Below, piece after piece: positions 31,266 through 40,340 of a stretch of 46,442 nucleotides of DNA; the first letter of the stretch is position 1, and each line of letters opens with the position of its first letter. The notes beneath the pieces were generated by a model. It did not search any database. It worked only from the letters and a program-made list of their open reading frames with translations, and was not told where the DNA came from. The position numbers and the translations under genes are program-made. The DNA is from Microcaldota archaeon (GTDB taxonomy: Archaea > Micrarchaeota > Micrarchaeia > Norongarragalinales > Norongarragalinaceae), in NCBI GenBank assembly GCA_013360305.1, contig JABWCK010000002.1:1-46442 (forward strand), read 5' to 3'.

Positions 31266-32789
31266 TCAGTATTCTCCTAGTTTTTTTTGAGGGGCTTCGC
31301 TAATAATGTTTTGAATCGACTTGAGTGTTTCGTGCATTTTCTTTTCCTTGCGCTTTGAAATCCACATGAATGCTTCGTCTTTAGTGTCTTTAGTTACTAG
31401 AATAATCGCGTTTCCTACGCGCGTACGACCAGCTCGGCCGCGTCGTTGAATTAATCGAATTTCAGAAGGAACGGCCTCGTAAAAAACAACCAAGTCAACA
31501 GCCGGAACGTCTAATCCTTCCTCTCCAACGCTTGTTGAAACCAAGACGTTGAATTCCTTGTTTCTAAAAGAGTCGAGTGCTTCTTTTTGTTTTTTCTGGC
31601 TCATGCCTTCATTGCTTCGCCCGACAATAATCCTAGCATCAACGCCAGGCAGCTTGTTTAATTCCTTCTGCAAAGAATCAACGCTATTCCTGTAGTGAGC
31701 GAATACTATAACGCTTTGTCCTGATTTGGTTGAGTTTGAAATAATTTCTTTAAGTTTTTCTAGTTTGGGGTGTTCAATGTTTTTTTCAAGCATTGTTGAA
31801 GTAATCGTTTGAATTTTTTTTATTCGAAAATCATCAATTAATTGCTGAACTGCTTTAGTTTTAGTCTTCCTATCCTTCAATGATGAAAGAAACTCGTTTA
31901 ACGACTGCAAGCCTTGGCTTTCCAGCAAGTCGATTGCTTGAACCAAGTTTAATGCTTTAGCTAAACTGCTTAAAGCTTGGTAAGCGCGAGGATCGTGCTT
32001 GGTTGCTAGAATTATTTTACCTCTCAAAGCTAATAATTTTCCTTTATGCGTCGTTAAAGCAGCAGAATCAAGAAAACCGTTTTCTTTGAGTATCGAGAGC
32101 GTTTCTTTGAGTATTTCTTCTAGTAGTGTTCTGACTTCTTTGAATTCTTCAGGCAAGTCTACGTACTCGTTGTTAATCGTTACTTTGTTCGAGTACTCGG
32201 CTGCGTCTTTTTCGGTTTTTACTTCCAAGTGGTTGATTCCGAGGTTATTGCATACTTCCATTATTTTCTCGGTTTGAGAAGATGGCGAAGCTGTTAATCC
32301 AATTACTTTGATTTTTTTCGCTAGGGCTTGCTTTGCTATAAATGCGTAAGCGTAATCTCCTACTGTTCGGTGAGCTTCATCGAAAACAATCAAGCTGTAG
32401 TCCGTTAATTTTATTTTTCCGCTTAAAACATCGTGTTCTATAGTTTGGGGTGTGCCGACAATGACCCAAGAATTATTGTATAACTCGATTCGTTTTTCTG
32501 GTTGTATTTCTCCAGTAACTACTTGCACTGCTTCGGGATTAATTTCCAAAACATCCTTCAACCGGTCAGCTTGTTGCATTGCTAACGGCTTAGTCGGCGC
32601 TAGAAACAAGGATTTCTTTTTCTGGTTCAACAAGTGAGCTATTACTAGGATTGCTACGAATGTTTTTCCCATGGCAGTCGGGAAGACTACTAGCGCGTTG
32701 TGCTTCAAGCAATTCTCAGCCGCTATTACTTGATAATCCCGCAATTCTGCCTTGTCTCGCTTTAACAAAGTCAAATCTAAAGAATCCAT
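31266..32789 (-). CDS. hef: Hef/FANCM-like SF2 helicase, helicase part
   Basis: A 507-residue SF2 helicase. Walker A FPTAMGKTFVAILV near residue 38, DEAH box VFDEAHRTVGDYAY near 135, motif III GLTASPSSQ near 165, an inserted helical region at about 210-330 that is typical of Hef/FANCM, and motif VI LIQRRGRAGRTRVG near 455. Its stop is followed after one base by the nuclease ATG, in a different frame. Hef is thus encoded as two polypeptides. It processes stalled replication forks in other archaea. Confidence 0.92.
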   Translation of the reverse strand: MDSLDLTLLKRDKAELRDYQVIAAENCLKHNALVVFPTAMGKTFVAILVIAHLLNQKKKSLFLAPTKPLAMQQADRLKDVLEINPEAVQVVTGEIQPEKRIELYNNSWVIVGTPQTIEHDVLSGKIKLTDYSLIVFDEAHRTVGDYAYAFIAKQALAKKIKVIGLTASPSSQTEKIMEVCNNLGINHLEVKTEKDAAEYSNKVTINNEYVDLPEEFKEVRTLLEEILKETLSILKENGFLDSAALTTHKGKLLALRGKIILATKHDPRAYQALSSLAKALNLVQAIDLLESQGLQSLNEFLSSLKDRKTKTKAVQQLIDDFRIKKIQTITSTMLEKNIEHPKLEKLKEIISNSTKSGQSVIVFAHYRNSVDSLQKELNKLPGVDARIIVGRSNEGMSQKKQKEALDSFRNKEFNVLVSTSVGEEGLDVPAVDLVVFYEAVPSEIRLIQRRGRAGRTRVGNAIILVTKDTKDEAFMWISKRKEKKMHETLKSIQNIISEAPQKKLGEY

Positions 32790-32891
32790 ATTTATTTATT
32801 AGCTCGTAAACGAATTAATTCCTTAACTACGCCTCGATTCCGGTGGTTTACAAATACTGGAAGATAGGTGTTTTTAAAGCAGGATTGAGTT

Positions 32892-32899
32892 GTTTATAA
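32892..32899 (+). promoter_or_regulatory. TATA box for the histone gene
   Basis: GTTTATAA in the 185-bp gap before the histone. It would start transcription near 32922, giving a 50-nt leader with GGGGTGG as ribosome-binding site 14 nt before the ATG. A second AT box at about 32940-32948 would yield a nearly leaderless transcript instead, so the choice is uncertain. Nothing else definable lies in the gap. Confidence 0.4.
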
Positions 32900-32974
32900 T
32901 CCCGTGAAGCCTGGAATTGGGTGTTTTAAGGCACGAGCGGTTTTTATTTAGGAAAGGGGTGGATTTCTAGTAAA

Positions 32975-33175
32975 ATGGCTATTTTACCTTTAGCTCCAGT
33001 AGAGCGATTGATTCGAAAAGCAGGCGCTGACAGAGTGTCGCAAGACGCGGCTGAAGCGTTAGCTGATGTATTGGAAGAAGTTGGCTTGGATATTTCTTCA
33101 AAAGCAGTCAAGCTGGCAAAACACGCTGGAAGAAAAACTGTCACTAAGGAAGACATCAAGCTAGGCTCTAGATGA
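32975..33175 (+). CDS. Archaeal histone
   Basis: A 66-residue histone fold with no tails: [20 protein letters not shown], then [13 protein letters not shown] and [20 protein letters not shown]. The RKTVTxED loop and the arginine at GADRVS contact DNA in characterised archaeal histones. It would package DNA as polymeric rods. It stands 3 bp before a glycosyltransferase gene, so the two probably share a transcript. Confidence 0.97.
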   Translation: MAILPLAPVERLIRKAGADRVSQDAAEALADVLEEVGLDISSKAVKLAKHAGRKTVTKEDIKLGSR

Positions 33176-33178
33176 GAA

Positions 33179-34144
33179 ATGCTTGTTTCTATTCTTTCCT
33201 CCAAACCTGAGTTGTTGGGGGATTGTCTTTCTGCTTACAGTTCTCTTTCTCCTAAATCCTTGTTTCTAGTTATTAATCCTGAAAAAATTCACTCAGTTAA
33301 TGCTAAAACTATTTCAAAAATTGGTTGCGACTGCATTCACGTCAGTGAAGAATCATTCACGGATTCAGCGTTTCAAGGTTTTGGGGGGTTGAGGAATATT
33401 GCTTTGCTTCATGCAGTTAAAGAAAAAAAAGACTGCGTGTTTTTCGATGATGATACGCTTCCAGCAGCCAATCCTTTAGCTAGGTATGAAGAATTGTTTT
33501 CTCAAGGAAAAGAAATAATTTGCGGAAAATACTTAAAACACTCTGGCGGAAGTACTGCGTTATTGTTGTCTTTAATTGATTCGTTAAAGAAAAATTCAAG
33601 CCAAGCTGAATCCTTTCTAAATGGTATACCTATCGAAGCTAGTGAAGCGTTCGAGTCTTCCGGCTTGGTTGGAGGAAACATGGGTGTTTCTTTGAAAGTG
33701 GCTAGAACGTATTGTTTTTTTCCCACTACTTACAGAGTAGAAGATGGGTCGTTTGGTTTCTTAGCAAAATACTATGGCTTTCAAGTGTTTAACTCGACTA
33801 GAATGCCTCTAGTTATTCACTCCAAGCAGCCAGCGAAAAACGCTTTATTCAACAACTTAGTCAGCGAAGCTCGTGGTTCAGTGGTTTCTTTAAGCATTAG
33901 TGATTACTTGAATGGTTTAACCGTAAACAAGGAAGATAAAGCAAAACTAGTGTTCAAAAACTTTTTACTCCCTTACTTCAAGGAAAAAACAAGCAAGCTA
34001 GATTTAGACGAGTTCGGCAAACAAGTACGCGAACAAGTGCAAAGAATTCGCGCATTAACAGAGAAAGACTTTATCCCAAAAGATTTCGAAAAACAATTCG
34101 ACTTGTTTTTTAAAACGCAAGCAAGCTGGAAAAAAATTGTTTAA
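33179..34144 (+). CDS. GT-A type glycosyltransferase-like protein
   Basis: A 321-residue protein with a nucleotide-diphospho-sugar transferase fold. FGGLRNIALLHAVKEKKDC followed by VFFDDDTLP near residue 90 gives the acidic DxD-type motif that binds metal and sugar nucleotide. GGNMGVSLKVA near 165 and RVEDGSFGFLAKYYG near 190 match the acceptor and catalytic regions of family 2-like enzymes. It has no membrane helix and the C-terminal 80 residues are helical. The sugar is unknown. It precedes two surface proteins, so glycosylation of surface components is plausible. Confidence 0.75.
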   Translation: MLVSILSSKPELLGDCLSAYSSLSPKSLFLVINPEKIHSVNAKTISKIGCDCIHVSEESFTDSAFQGFGGLRNIALLHAVKEKKDCVFFDDDTLPAANPLARYEELFSQGKEIICGKYLKHSGGSTALLLSLIDSLKKNSSQAESFLNGIPIEASEAFESSGLVGGNMGVSLKVARTYCFFPTTYRVEDGSFGFLAKYYGFQVFNSTRMPLVIHSKQPAKNALFNNLVSEARGSVVSLSISDYLNGLTVNKEDKAKLVFKNFLLPYFKEKTSKLDLDEFGKQVREQVQRIRALTEKDFIPKDFEKQFDLFFKTQASWKKIV

Positions 34145-34198
34145 AAATCGTTTTTTTAGTTTTTTTTCTCTCACTTCGGGTTTGTTTTTAATTCTTTT

Positions 34199-35755
34199 TT
34201 GAAGCGTTTTAATAACGTGTGGGTTTTTTTGCTGTTTTTAGTATTGACTTCGGCTGAATTAATCGAACCGTCCAGTTTGCTTCAGCCAAACAATGGTTAC
34301 TCTGAGTTTTTGCTTCAAGTGCCTAGTGAAAAAGGAGAATATTTTTTCAAAGCAGATTTTCACTCGAAGGAAGGAAACTGCGGCGGTCCTGGAAGTTCAT
34401 GTGCTAGTGTTAGGTGCGTCAATCAAAGCGTTTTCGTTAATTCGTTGCAACAAGACAGTTTCTTGACGTGCGAACCAAACCCGGCTAGTTTTTGCGGCAT
34501 TAAAGAAAACTATCACTCTATAAACTTGACTCAATACTCTGGCACTCAAGTAAGCGTTGGAGTCAGTTCAGTTGGCGTTAGCGGATGCCAAAACGGTTGG
34601 GGAGGCTGGCAAAGGTTTTTACAATTAGAATTCATTCCCAAACCAAACGCTATTCCGACAAAACCGGTTTTCAATAATGCTAGTTATGATCGAGTTTACG
34701 GAAACCAATTCTTTCAATGGACTCCTTCAATTGATGAAGACGGTGATGCTTTAGAGTATGAATTTTTTCTAAAAGACTGGGAAGAAGCGAGTTGCTGCAG
34801 TGTTACTAAAAACGTTTCACTGCTTGAAGACGGCGCTCATTCTGTTAAAATTCGTTCCTTTGATGGGTTGAATTACAGCCAAGAAGATTATTTGGAATTA
34901 ATAATAGATTCATCTTTTACTCCAGAGTATTCACTAACTCAACAAAACCAGGAATTCGACAAAATCACTTGGTTGCTTTCCGTTTCAGGTCGAGGCGAAG
35001 GAGTGTGTTCGTTTGTTTTCGTTGGCGAATGGTTTTGCGATTTAAAACAAAAACAAGAAAAACAATTCACTACTTCGCTAGAATTAACAGAGTTCGTTAA
35101 TTATGAATCAAATTTTATTGAGAAGACTCTAGTCGTTAAAAACCCGAGTTTCTTGAATTATTCTTCGCTAGTGTTCAACGCGTGCAGCGATTATTGCTTG
35201 CAGCAAACAATTGACTTGAATGCGTTTCAAGAAAATTTTTTAACCTTCAAATTCGAAAAACCTTCATCTACTTTTGCTTCAACTCCTTCACCAACCGTTT
35301 TAGAAATAAAACAACATAATAACGCATCAATTGAATCAATTAGTGAGCCAGTGGTTGAAGTTGTTGAACCTGTCATCGCCTCAGTAATTCCTTCCTTCAA
35401 GCCAGTAAAACTAGATAGTGAATCTTCAATGATTGTTAACGACTCGCGCAGTGATTCGAGTTTCTTGCTATTGTTTCCAGTAATTGCTTTAGTTGTTGGT
35501 TATTTTTTTACTAGAACACCATTCAAAAAACAAGGCGACGTTTTAGTGTTTAAAGAAAAGCCCGGCAAAAAACTGTATTGTTTGCTTAACCAAGATTGCG
35601 AGCATAATGGTGAAAGCATTGAAACGATTCTTGGCTTGCTGGTTGTTTTTGATTGTAAAGCAATTCTTTACTGCAGTGAAAGTAATGTGAGGGAGTTTTT
35701 TTACTCTGAAAAAAGCTTAAATGAGTTAATCGCGTTAAGAATTAGTCATGCGTAA
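34199..35755 (+). CDS. Secreted membrane-anchored surface protein, Cys-rich
   Basis: Starts with TTG. 518 residues with a signal peptide (VWVFLLFLVLTSAELIEP), a large outside region with many cysteines in pairs (CGGPGSSCASVRC, SCCS), and a transmembrane helix at about 440-458 (LLLFPVIALVVGYFF) followed by a basic stop and a cytoplasmic domain of about 55 residues. A cadherin/Ig-like segment is suggested by FFQWTPSIDEDGDALEYEFFL. Function unknown. Cysteine pairs imply disulfides outside. Overlaps the next gene by 8 bp. Confidence 0.8.
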   Translation: MKRFNNVWVFLLFLVLTSAELIEPSSLLQPNNGYSEFLLQVPSEKGEYFFKADFHSKEGNCGGPGSSCASVRCVNQSVFVNSLQQDSFLTCEPNPASFCGIKENYHSINLTQYSGTQVSVGVSSVGVSGCQNGWGGWQRFLQLEFIPKPNAIPTKPVFNNASYDRVYGNQFFQWTPSIDEDGDALEYEFFLKDWEEASCCSVTKNVSLLEDGAHSVKIRSFDGLNYSQEDYLELIIDSSFTPEYSLTQQNQEFDKITWLLSVSGRGEGVCSFVFVGEWFCDLKQKQEKQFTTSLELTEFVNYESNFIEKTLVVKNPSFLNYSSLVFNACSDYCLQQTIDLNAFQENFLTFKFEKPSSTFASTPSPTVLEIKQHNNASIESISEPVVEVVEPVIASVIPSFKPVKLDSESSMIVNDSRSDSSFLLLFPVIALVVGYFFTRTPFKKQGDVLVFKEKPGKKLYCLLNQDCEHNGESIETILGLLVVFDCKAILYCSESNVREFFYSEKSLNELIALRISHA

Positions 35756-37085
35756 GTTTTTGTTTATCGTACTAGCCTTGTTTTTGCTTGGTTGTACTTC
35801 TCCGAGCCCGACTGTTACTCCGACGAGTAACGCTACTATTGAACCAACTCCTACTGTTGCTTCGTGCGTAGAAGATGGATTGTTTTGTGGCTTGGGTGTA
35901 GCGTGTTGCACTGGTGAATGCAATCCTTCAAGCGGCAAGTGTGAAGCAGTTGCTTCGCCTACTCCTACGATAACGCCTACTCCTGTTGTGACTAGTTCTG
36001 GTATTACTTGCAGTGTTGATTTAGAACCTGACTTTATTGACAACCAGGGTGAAACCGTAGTAGTCGTTTCATTCAATTCAATGCCGTCTAGTCCGTTAAT
36101 AGTGAAATGCAGTGATGGTGATTCTGGGAAAACCGTTTCAATTTCATCGACTACGTTAAAAGGAATAACTAGTTGCAGTTATGCTCCGACTGCTACTACT
36201 ATTTACAAGGTTTCAGCAATTAGCGACGTGTCTTGTTCTAAAACTATTGCGGTAAACGTGGTTGGGTTGTTAATTTCAGACATTATTACTAACTCGAGTC
36301 AGGGGTCAATGACTATTTCTTGGAATACTAACCAACTAGCTGACTCGCGTATTCTTTACGGTTTGAATTCGACTAACTTGAATAATTCAATGAATTTAAC
36401 TCAAGGCGTTACTTACCACTTCGTTACTTTAACAGGCTTGCTTGCGAATACGAATTATTATTATAAGGTAATTTCCTGCACTTCTACAGTATGCGCTAGT
36501 ACTGACGTGATTACTCACTCTACTTCGCAAGATGGAACTCCTCCAGTAGTTACTTTAACTAGTCCTTCAGATTCTGCTTGGGTTGCTTCAAGCAATGTAT
36601 CTTTTTCATTTATTCCTATAGATTCCGCTTTAGCGAATTGCAGCTTGTTCGTCAACACTACTTGGGTTCCTAATGCGACGATTACTTCGTTGTCGAGTAA
36701 TTCAATAAATGCTATTTATTCTCCAATGGGTGCTGGAGTACTTGCTTGGAACGTGCAGTGTTTTGACCAGTCTGGAAATAAAGCGTTCGCGTCAAGCAAT
36801 AACACTGCAAAAATCGATTACATTGCTCCAACCGCGTCAACTGTAAGTGTAGCTAATTCTTCTGATTCATCAATATTCTTGACTTGGACTGCGTCAATTG
36901 ACTCATTGAGTGGAGTAAGTACTTACGCTGTTTACCGCAACGCTACGAATATAGCTAATACAACTAACTTGTTTTACGAAAATACTGGCTTGACTACTGC
37001 TACGGCTTACAATTTTGTCATTAAAACATTTGATGTTGCAGGAAATACTGTTTCAAGCAATTCTTTAGATGTTAGTACTAGCTAG
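35748..37085 (+). CDS. Surface lipoprotein with fibronectin type III domains
   Basis: A 445-residue lipoprotein: signal peptide with lipobox LFLLGC (Cys16) and a Pro/Thr-rich linker. A short Cys-rich knot follows at about 40-68 (CVEDGLFCGLGVACCTGECN), then a second Thr/Pro linker and at least two FN3-like domains (MTISWNTNQLADSRILYG, then SNVSFSFIPIDS and SSIFLTWTASIDSLSGVSTY). Likely an adhesin or structural surface protein. It overlaps the upstream surface protein gene, so they are made together. Its stop overlaps the convergent HPr kinase-like gene in a shared CTAG. Confidence 0.85.
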   Translation: MRKFLFIVLALFLLGCTSPSPTVTPTSNATIEPTPTVASCVEDGLFCGLGVACCTGECNPSSGKCEAVASPTPTITPTPVVTSSGITCSVDLEPDFIDNQGETVVVVSFNSMPSSPLIVKCSDGDSGKTVSISSTTLKGITSCSYAPTATTIYKVSAISDVSCSKTIAVNVVGLLISDIITNSSQGSMTISWNTNQLADSRILYGLNSTNLNNSMNLTQGVTYHFVTLTGLLANTNYYYKVISCTSTVCASTDVITHSTSQDGTPPVVTLTSPSDSAWVASSNVSFSFIPIDSALANCSLFVNTTWVPNATITSLSSNSINAIYSPMGAGVLAWNVQCFDQSGNKAFASSNNTAKIDYIAPTASTVSVANSSDSSIFLTWTASIDSLSGVSTYAVYRNATNIANTTNLFYENTGLTTATAYNFVIKTFDVAGNTVSSNSLDVSTS

Positions 37086-38032
37086 AATTCTTGAAGCAAT
37101 CCTTTTATTTTCAACAAGCTTTCTTGAGGCGTTTCTATAGTATTCAACAAAAATACTGGCACGTCTTTGAATAATTGCTTGAAGAAGCTAGTCCTTTGCT
37201 TTAGCTTAGTCTTGTTTTTTATTAATTGGTGTGGATTGCAGAAATTGTTTTTTTCAAGAAAAACAATAGCTTGTTTTTGTGATAGTTTTTGAAAAACTTG
37301 TTCGCCTTTTTTCCTTTGAAGCAATACGACTGCCTTCAATACTGACGATTCCTTTATGCGTTCTCCGCCTAGTACGCGTTTAATGTCTATTACTCCTCTT
37401 TGCTTGGAGTCTTTTATTGCGCCGTCTACTGCTTTCTTGAATTTCTTCCAATTCTTTGCCAAATCAACTCTAACGTAAGAGTTTTTTTCTGAAGCGTAAG
37501 CGACTACTTCGTTTTTATTCATTTTAACGAAAAACCAGTCGTCCGCTAAGTAATTGTTTTCTTTATCTAGCAACAAACCATAAGTAAGCGTCGTCTTGCC
37601 AGTGCCGCTTGGACCAATTAACGCTATGCCCCTGCCTTCAAAGTCAATGAAGGACCCGTGAATCGAGTATCTTTTATGCTCTGAAGTAAAGTCTTCAAAA
37701 AAATCAGCTACTAAACCAAGAGCCACGCTCTTTACTAATCCGTAGTAATCGCAATTAAAAATCAAAACAGTCTTGGATGTTGGCTCGTAAAGCACTTTAT
37801 TTTTCGCGTGTCCTTTCTTGACGCTGAATATTCTGCAATGTGGGCGAATGTCTTCAAGCATTGGCTTGAAGTTTTCCTCCCACAACTCCTTAAATTCTTT
37901 GTCGTCCGTGAAGAACTTGACGCAAGTGCCGTGAATGTTTGCTTTCAATTCAGACAAGTTATTCTCAACTAACCCGAACATTAATTTGTCTTTAGTCTTG
38001 CGCGAAATCAATTCTACTTTGTAGTCAACCAC
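37082..38032 (-). CDS. HPr kinase-like P-loop ATPase
   Basis: A 316-residue protein with the C-terminal fold of HPr kinase/phosphorylase and PEP carboxykinase. The Walker A loop is GIALIGPSGTGKTTLTYGLL near residue 145, preceded by YSIHGSFIDFEGRG and followed by the acidic YLADDWFFV near 175. No phosphotransferase-system protein is present in the window, and archaea usually lack HPr, so its substrate is unknown. Similar stand-alone HprK-like proteins occur in archaea. It is 29 bp downstream of a 149-residue gene on the same strand. Confidence 0.8.
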   Translation of the reverse strand: MVDYKVELISRKTKDKLMFGLVENNLSELKANIHGTCVKFFTDDKEFKELWEENFKPMLEDIRPHCRIFSVKKGHAKNKVLYEPTSKTVLIFNCDYYGLVKSVALGLVADFFEDFTSEHKRYSIHGSFIDFEGRGIALIGPSGTGKTTLTYGLLLDKENNYLADDWFFVKMNKNEVVAYASEKNSYVRVDLAKNWKKFKKAVDGAIKDSKQRGVIDIKRVLGGERIKESSVLKAVVLLQRKKGEQVFQKLSQKQAIVFLEKNNFCNPHQLIKNKTKLKQRTSFFKQLFKDVPVFLLNTIETPQESLLKIKGLLQEF

Positions 38033-38061
38033 GATATTGATTAGAAGAGAATTAGTTAAAA

Positions 38062-38511
38062 TTACCAGTAGGTTTTCTCGATTGCTTTACTTAACAAGAT
38101 GCGAAGAATCACTGCTTCGTCCTCGCTTAAACTAGTTTGAATAGTCTGCAGCGAAGAATCTTGTTTTTGCCTGGATATTTTGAAAAAATAACCATAATCC
38201 CCTTTACTAATACTAACCGTAGTGTTCTTCACGTCAGTTTCAGTAACATGCTTGCTCTTGGAAATATCATGAAACAAGTCCGCATTCTTCAACCGGTTCT
38301 CAATAACCGCGATTATTTTAGCGCAATCATTCATTGACAGTTTGAAAACAATCTTGTTAGCCCAATCAAAGGATTGTTCTCCGTTTTGAGAAGACGCTTC
38401 AATAAAAACCGCGCCTATTTTCTCGTTAAAATCAAATTGTACTGCAGCCCCGTTTCCTGTCTTGCGAGGCTTGTAAACCGCGAATCTTTTTTTCTCTTCA
38501 GTCATGTACAT
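38062..38511 (-). CDS. Hypothetical protein, 149 aa, possibly whirly-like nucleic-acid binding
   Basis: A beta-rich protein with the pattern KKRFAVYKPRKTGNGAAVQF, then GAVFIEASSQNG and FDWANKIVFKLSMNDCAKI. Two beta-sheet halves followed by helices recall whirly/MRP-type single-stranded nucleic-acid binding proteins, but I cannot confirm this. No signal peptide or membrane segment. It lies between the DHH phosphoesterase (34 bp) and the HPr kinase-like gene, all on the minus strand. Confidence 0.55.
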   Translation of the reverse strand: MYMTEEKKRFAVYKPRKTGNGAAVQFDFNEKIGAVFIEASSQNGEQSFDWANKIVFKLSMNDCAKIIAVIENRLKNADLFHDISKSKHVTETDVKNTTVSISKGDYGYFFKISRQKQDSSLQTIQTSLSEDEAVILRILLSKAIEKTYW

Positions 38512-38545
38512 AACTAGAAAATTAGTTTTTTACTTAAAAACAATT

Positions 38546-39868
38546 CTAGACGTGTGTTCCGGTGATTTTTTTTATTATTTTCTTTGTTTCTTCGAGTGTT
38601 TTTTCTAGTATTAAGTTCTTTAATTCTTCAGGGTAACGCATTGCTGCAGCTTGCTCGTGTCCTCCGCCAGTGGCTTGAGGGTATTCGCTAGTAACTATTT
38701 TGATTACGTCCGTTGCCTTGAAGCCTTTCTTCCATAGCGCAGTCGACACTCGAAATTGAATAGTATCGCTTGAGTAGCTAACCGTAGCAACCAACTCGTT
38801 AGTTTTCTCTCGAGAATTATGTATAGTGTTCAAAACAATTCCTTTCGGAGGATACGCTCGCTTCTTTATCTTGCTTAAGTTAACAGTCAAAAACAAAACG
38901 CTCTCGATTTTTTCTTCTTTTACTTCTGTTTGAGCGACGCTTTTCTCTAGCTTTCTCTTGGATTGGTCGTACAAAGAATTTATTTTCTGTGGAGACTCTA
39001 AAATTTCTTCATATCCTTTCAAAGAATATTCTTCTCGAGATAAATAATCCAAGACTACTGCTTCCTTGAATTCTTTTTCCTTGCGGAAAGAACTTTTATC
39101 GCTTTGCAAAGAAAACCAGACGCGTTCCTTGTTAGCTTTTCCCGCAAGAGCAAGCGCAAAGTGGTAAGCAAGCAATCCTGTAGTATGCGATGACGTCCCG
39201 CCAGTATTCATTGGCGAAATAAAGCGCGTGTGTTGAACAGTTTCCTCACTGTGAGGGTGGTGGTCTAGTATCAATACGTTGAATTTTTTTGATGCTTCGT
39301 TTACTGCAGTACTGCTTTCCTTATTCGCACCCAAATCCAACAAAAACAAGACTGGTTTTTCCTCAAGAAACTTGTCAGAATCCCAAATCAAGTCATTCGC
39401 GTCATAAACCGCTGAATTCAATTGGTCATCCTTCAACTCGATAGGTATTCCTTGTTTGTTAGCGTAATTTAATAACGCATTTTTAACGTATAATCCTGAA
39501 ATAATTCCGTCACAGTCATCATTAAATCGAATTATTACTGGCCTCAGTAGTAGTAATTGTTTTGCAACAAACTCAGCTGCTTCGCGAATTATTGGCTTTA
39601 ACTCGTTCAAGCAATCGTCTTCAACCAAGTTATCGTAATCAAAACTCTTTGCTTTAGCTAGCAATTCTTCTTTTAAGTCGTTTTTTTGTTCAATTATTTT
39701 TTCAGCAAAAAATTCTTTTCCCTTAAAGAACCCTTCTGCTTTAAAACAAGCAAACTCGTTTAAATCCGTCCTGGTTTTTTCTTGAATTACTTTAACAAAG
39801 CCCTTTTCACAATAACAATAATAATCTGGATTATTCGACAAAGTTTTTTTTAACACTAAAAAATTCAT
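38546..39868 (-). CDS. DHH-family phosphoesterase (RecJ-like)
   Basis: A 440-residue DHH/DHHA1 protein. Motif I is FNDDCDGIISG near residue 112, motif II FLLDLGANKESS near 175, the DHH motif VLILDHHPHSEET near 200, and the DHHA1 motif TGGGHEQAAAM near 412. All metal ligands appear present, so nuclease or phosphodiesterase activity is likely. In archaea such proteins pair with the GINS-CMG helicase (GAN/Cdc45) or act in RNA decay; which one it is cannot be told. The N-terminal 100 residues are not recognised. Confidence 0.85.
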   Translation of the reverse strand: MNFLVLKKTLSNNPDYYCYCEKGFVKVIQEKTRTDLNEFACFKAEGFFKGKEFFAEKIIEQKNDLKEELLAKAKSFDYDNLVEDDCLNELKPIIREAAEFVAKQLLLLRPVIIRFNDDCDGIISGLYVKNALLNYANKQGIPIELKDDQLNSAVYDANDLIWDSDKFLEEKPVLFLLDLGANKESSTAVNEASKKFNVLILDHHPHSEETVQHTRFISPMNTGGTSSHTTGLLAYHFALALAGKANKERVWFSLQSDKSSFRKEKEFKEAVVLDYLSREEYSLKGYEEILESPQKINSLYDQSKRKLEKSVAQTEVKEEKIESVLFLTVNLSKIKKRAYPPKGIVLNTIHNSREKTNELVATVSYSSDTIQFRVSTALWKKGFKATDVIKIVTSEYPQATGGGHEQAAAMRYPEELKNLILEKTLEETKKIIKKITGTHV

Positions 39869-40072
39869 TTCTAAAATACTTGCACGAGTAAAATAATAAA
39901 TACTGTTAGAGAGTTTTTACTCTTTTTCGGGTAATCGGCGTTTTGTTTATAAGTAGTTGTTGTATTAATGTTTAAACCCACAGAAAAAAATTTGATAGTT
40001 CAAATTGAAGACTAGCTTTTTTATTTGCTAGAATCAAAATCTCGCTTAATGGCGGGAGGAATAGTTTTTTTC

Positions 40073-40309
40073 ATGTCTAGCGAAGCGTGGGTTTTTAGGA
40101 GGGAGAAGGAAATGGTTAGAGTAGTTTTGAAGAAGTTCGCAGACGACGAAGACGGCGATAAAGTAGAGGAAGGTCTTAATGCAGTAGTCAAGGAGCTAGA
40201 AAAGAATTGTTGCAAGGTAATCGATATTGACGTCAAGTCTATTAGGGCGGAAAACTTGTTCTTGATAAAATACGAACCTGTTTTGGGATATATCACTCAC
40301 AACCCTTGA
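40073..40309 (+). CDS. Hypothetical protein, 78 aa
   Basis: Starts MSSEAWVFRREKEMVRVVLK. The ATG at 40073 is preceded by GGGAGGA at 40054-40060; in-frame codons at 40025 (TTG) and 40049 (ATG) are alternatives that would add up to 16 residues. A compact alpha/beta protein with two adjacent cysteines (KNCCKVIDIDV). A TATA box (TTTATAAG) lies near 39946-39953. I recognise no family. An opposite-strand reading frame covers the same region but has no ribosome-binding site. Confidence 0.5.
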   Translation: MSSEAWVFRREKEMVRVVLKKFADDEDGDKVEEGLNAVVKELEKNCCKVIDIDVKSIRAENLFLIKYEPVLGYITHNP

Positions 40310-40339
40310 GTTTTTCTTCCCTTTCTTCCTTTTTTTTAT
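40310..40339 (+). terminator. Pyrimidine-tract terminator
   Basis: Directly after the TGA stop: a G followed by an almost pure C/T tract ending in eight T. Same design as at 11537-11561. The trm1 gene starts immediately after, so read-through or internal initiation is also possible. Confidence 0.45.
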
Positions 40340-40340
40340 T

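Noticed and set aside
39910-39923. AGAGT-TTTT-ACTCT hairpin followed by T's.
   Set aside because: It lies between divergent genes where no terminator is needed; five base pairs with an all-T loop is weak.
39968-40015. A 15-codon reading frame (MFKPTEKNLIVQIED) upstream of, and in frame with, the small gene at 40073, separated by a TAG.
   Set aside because: It starts before the expected transcription start from the TATA box near 39950 and has no ribosome-binding site; the in-frame relation is likely chance.
40021-40296. 91-codon minus-strand frame opposite the 78-aa gene.
   Set aside because: No ribosome-binding site or promoter, and a serine/leucine-rich composition typical of antisense shadows.
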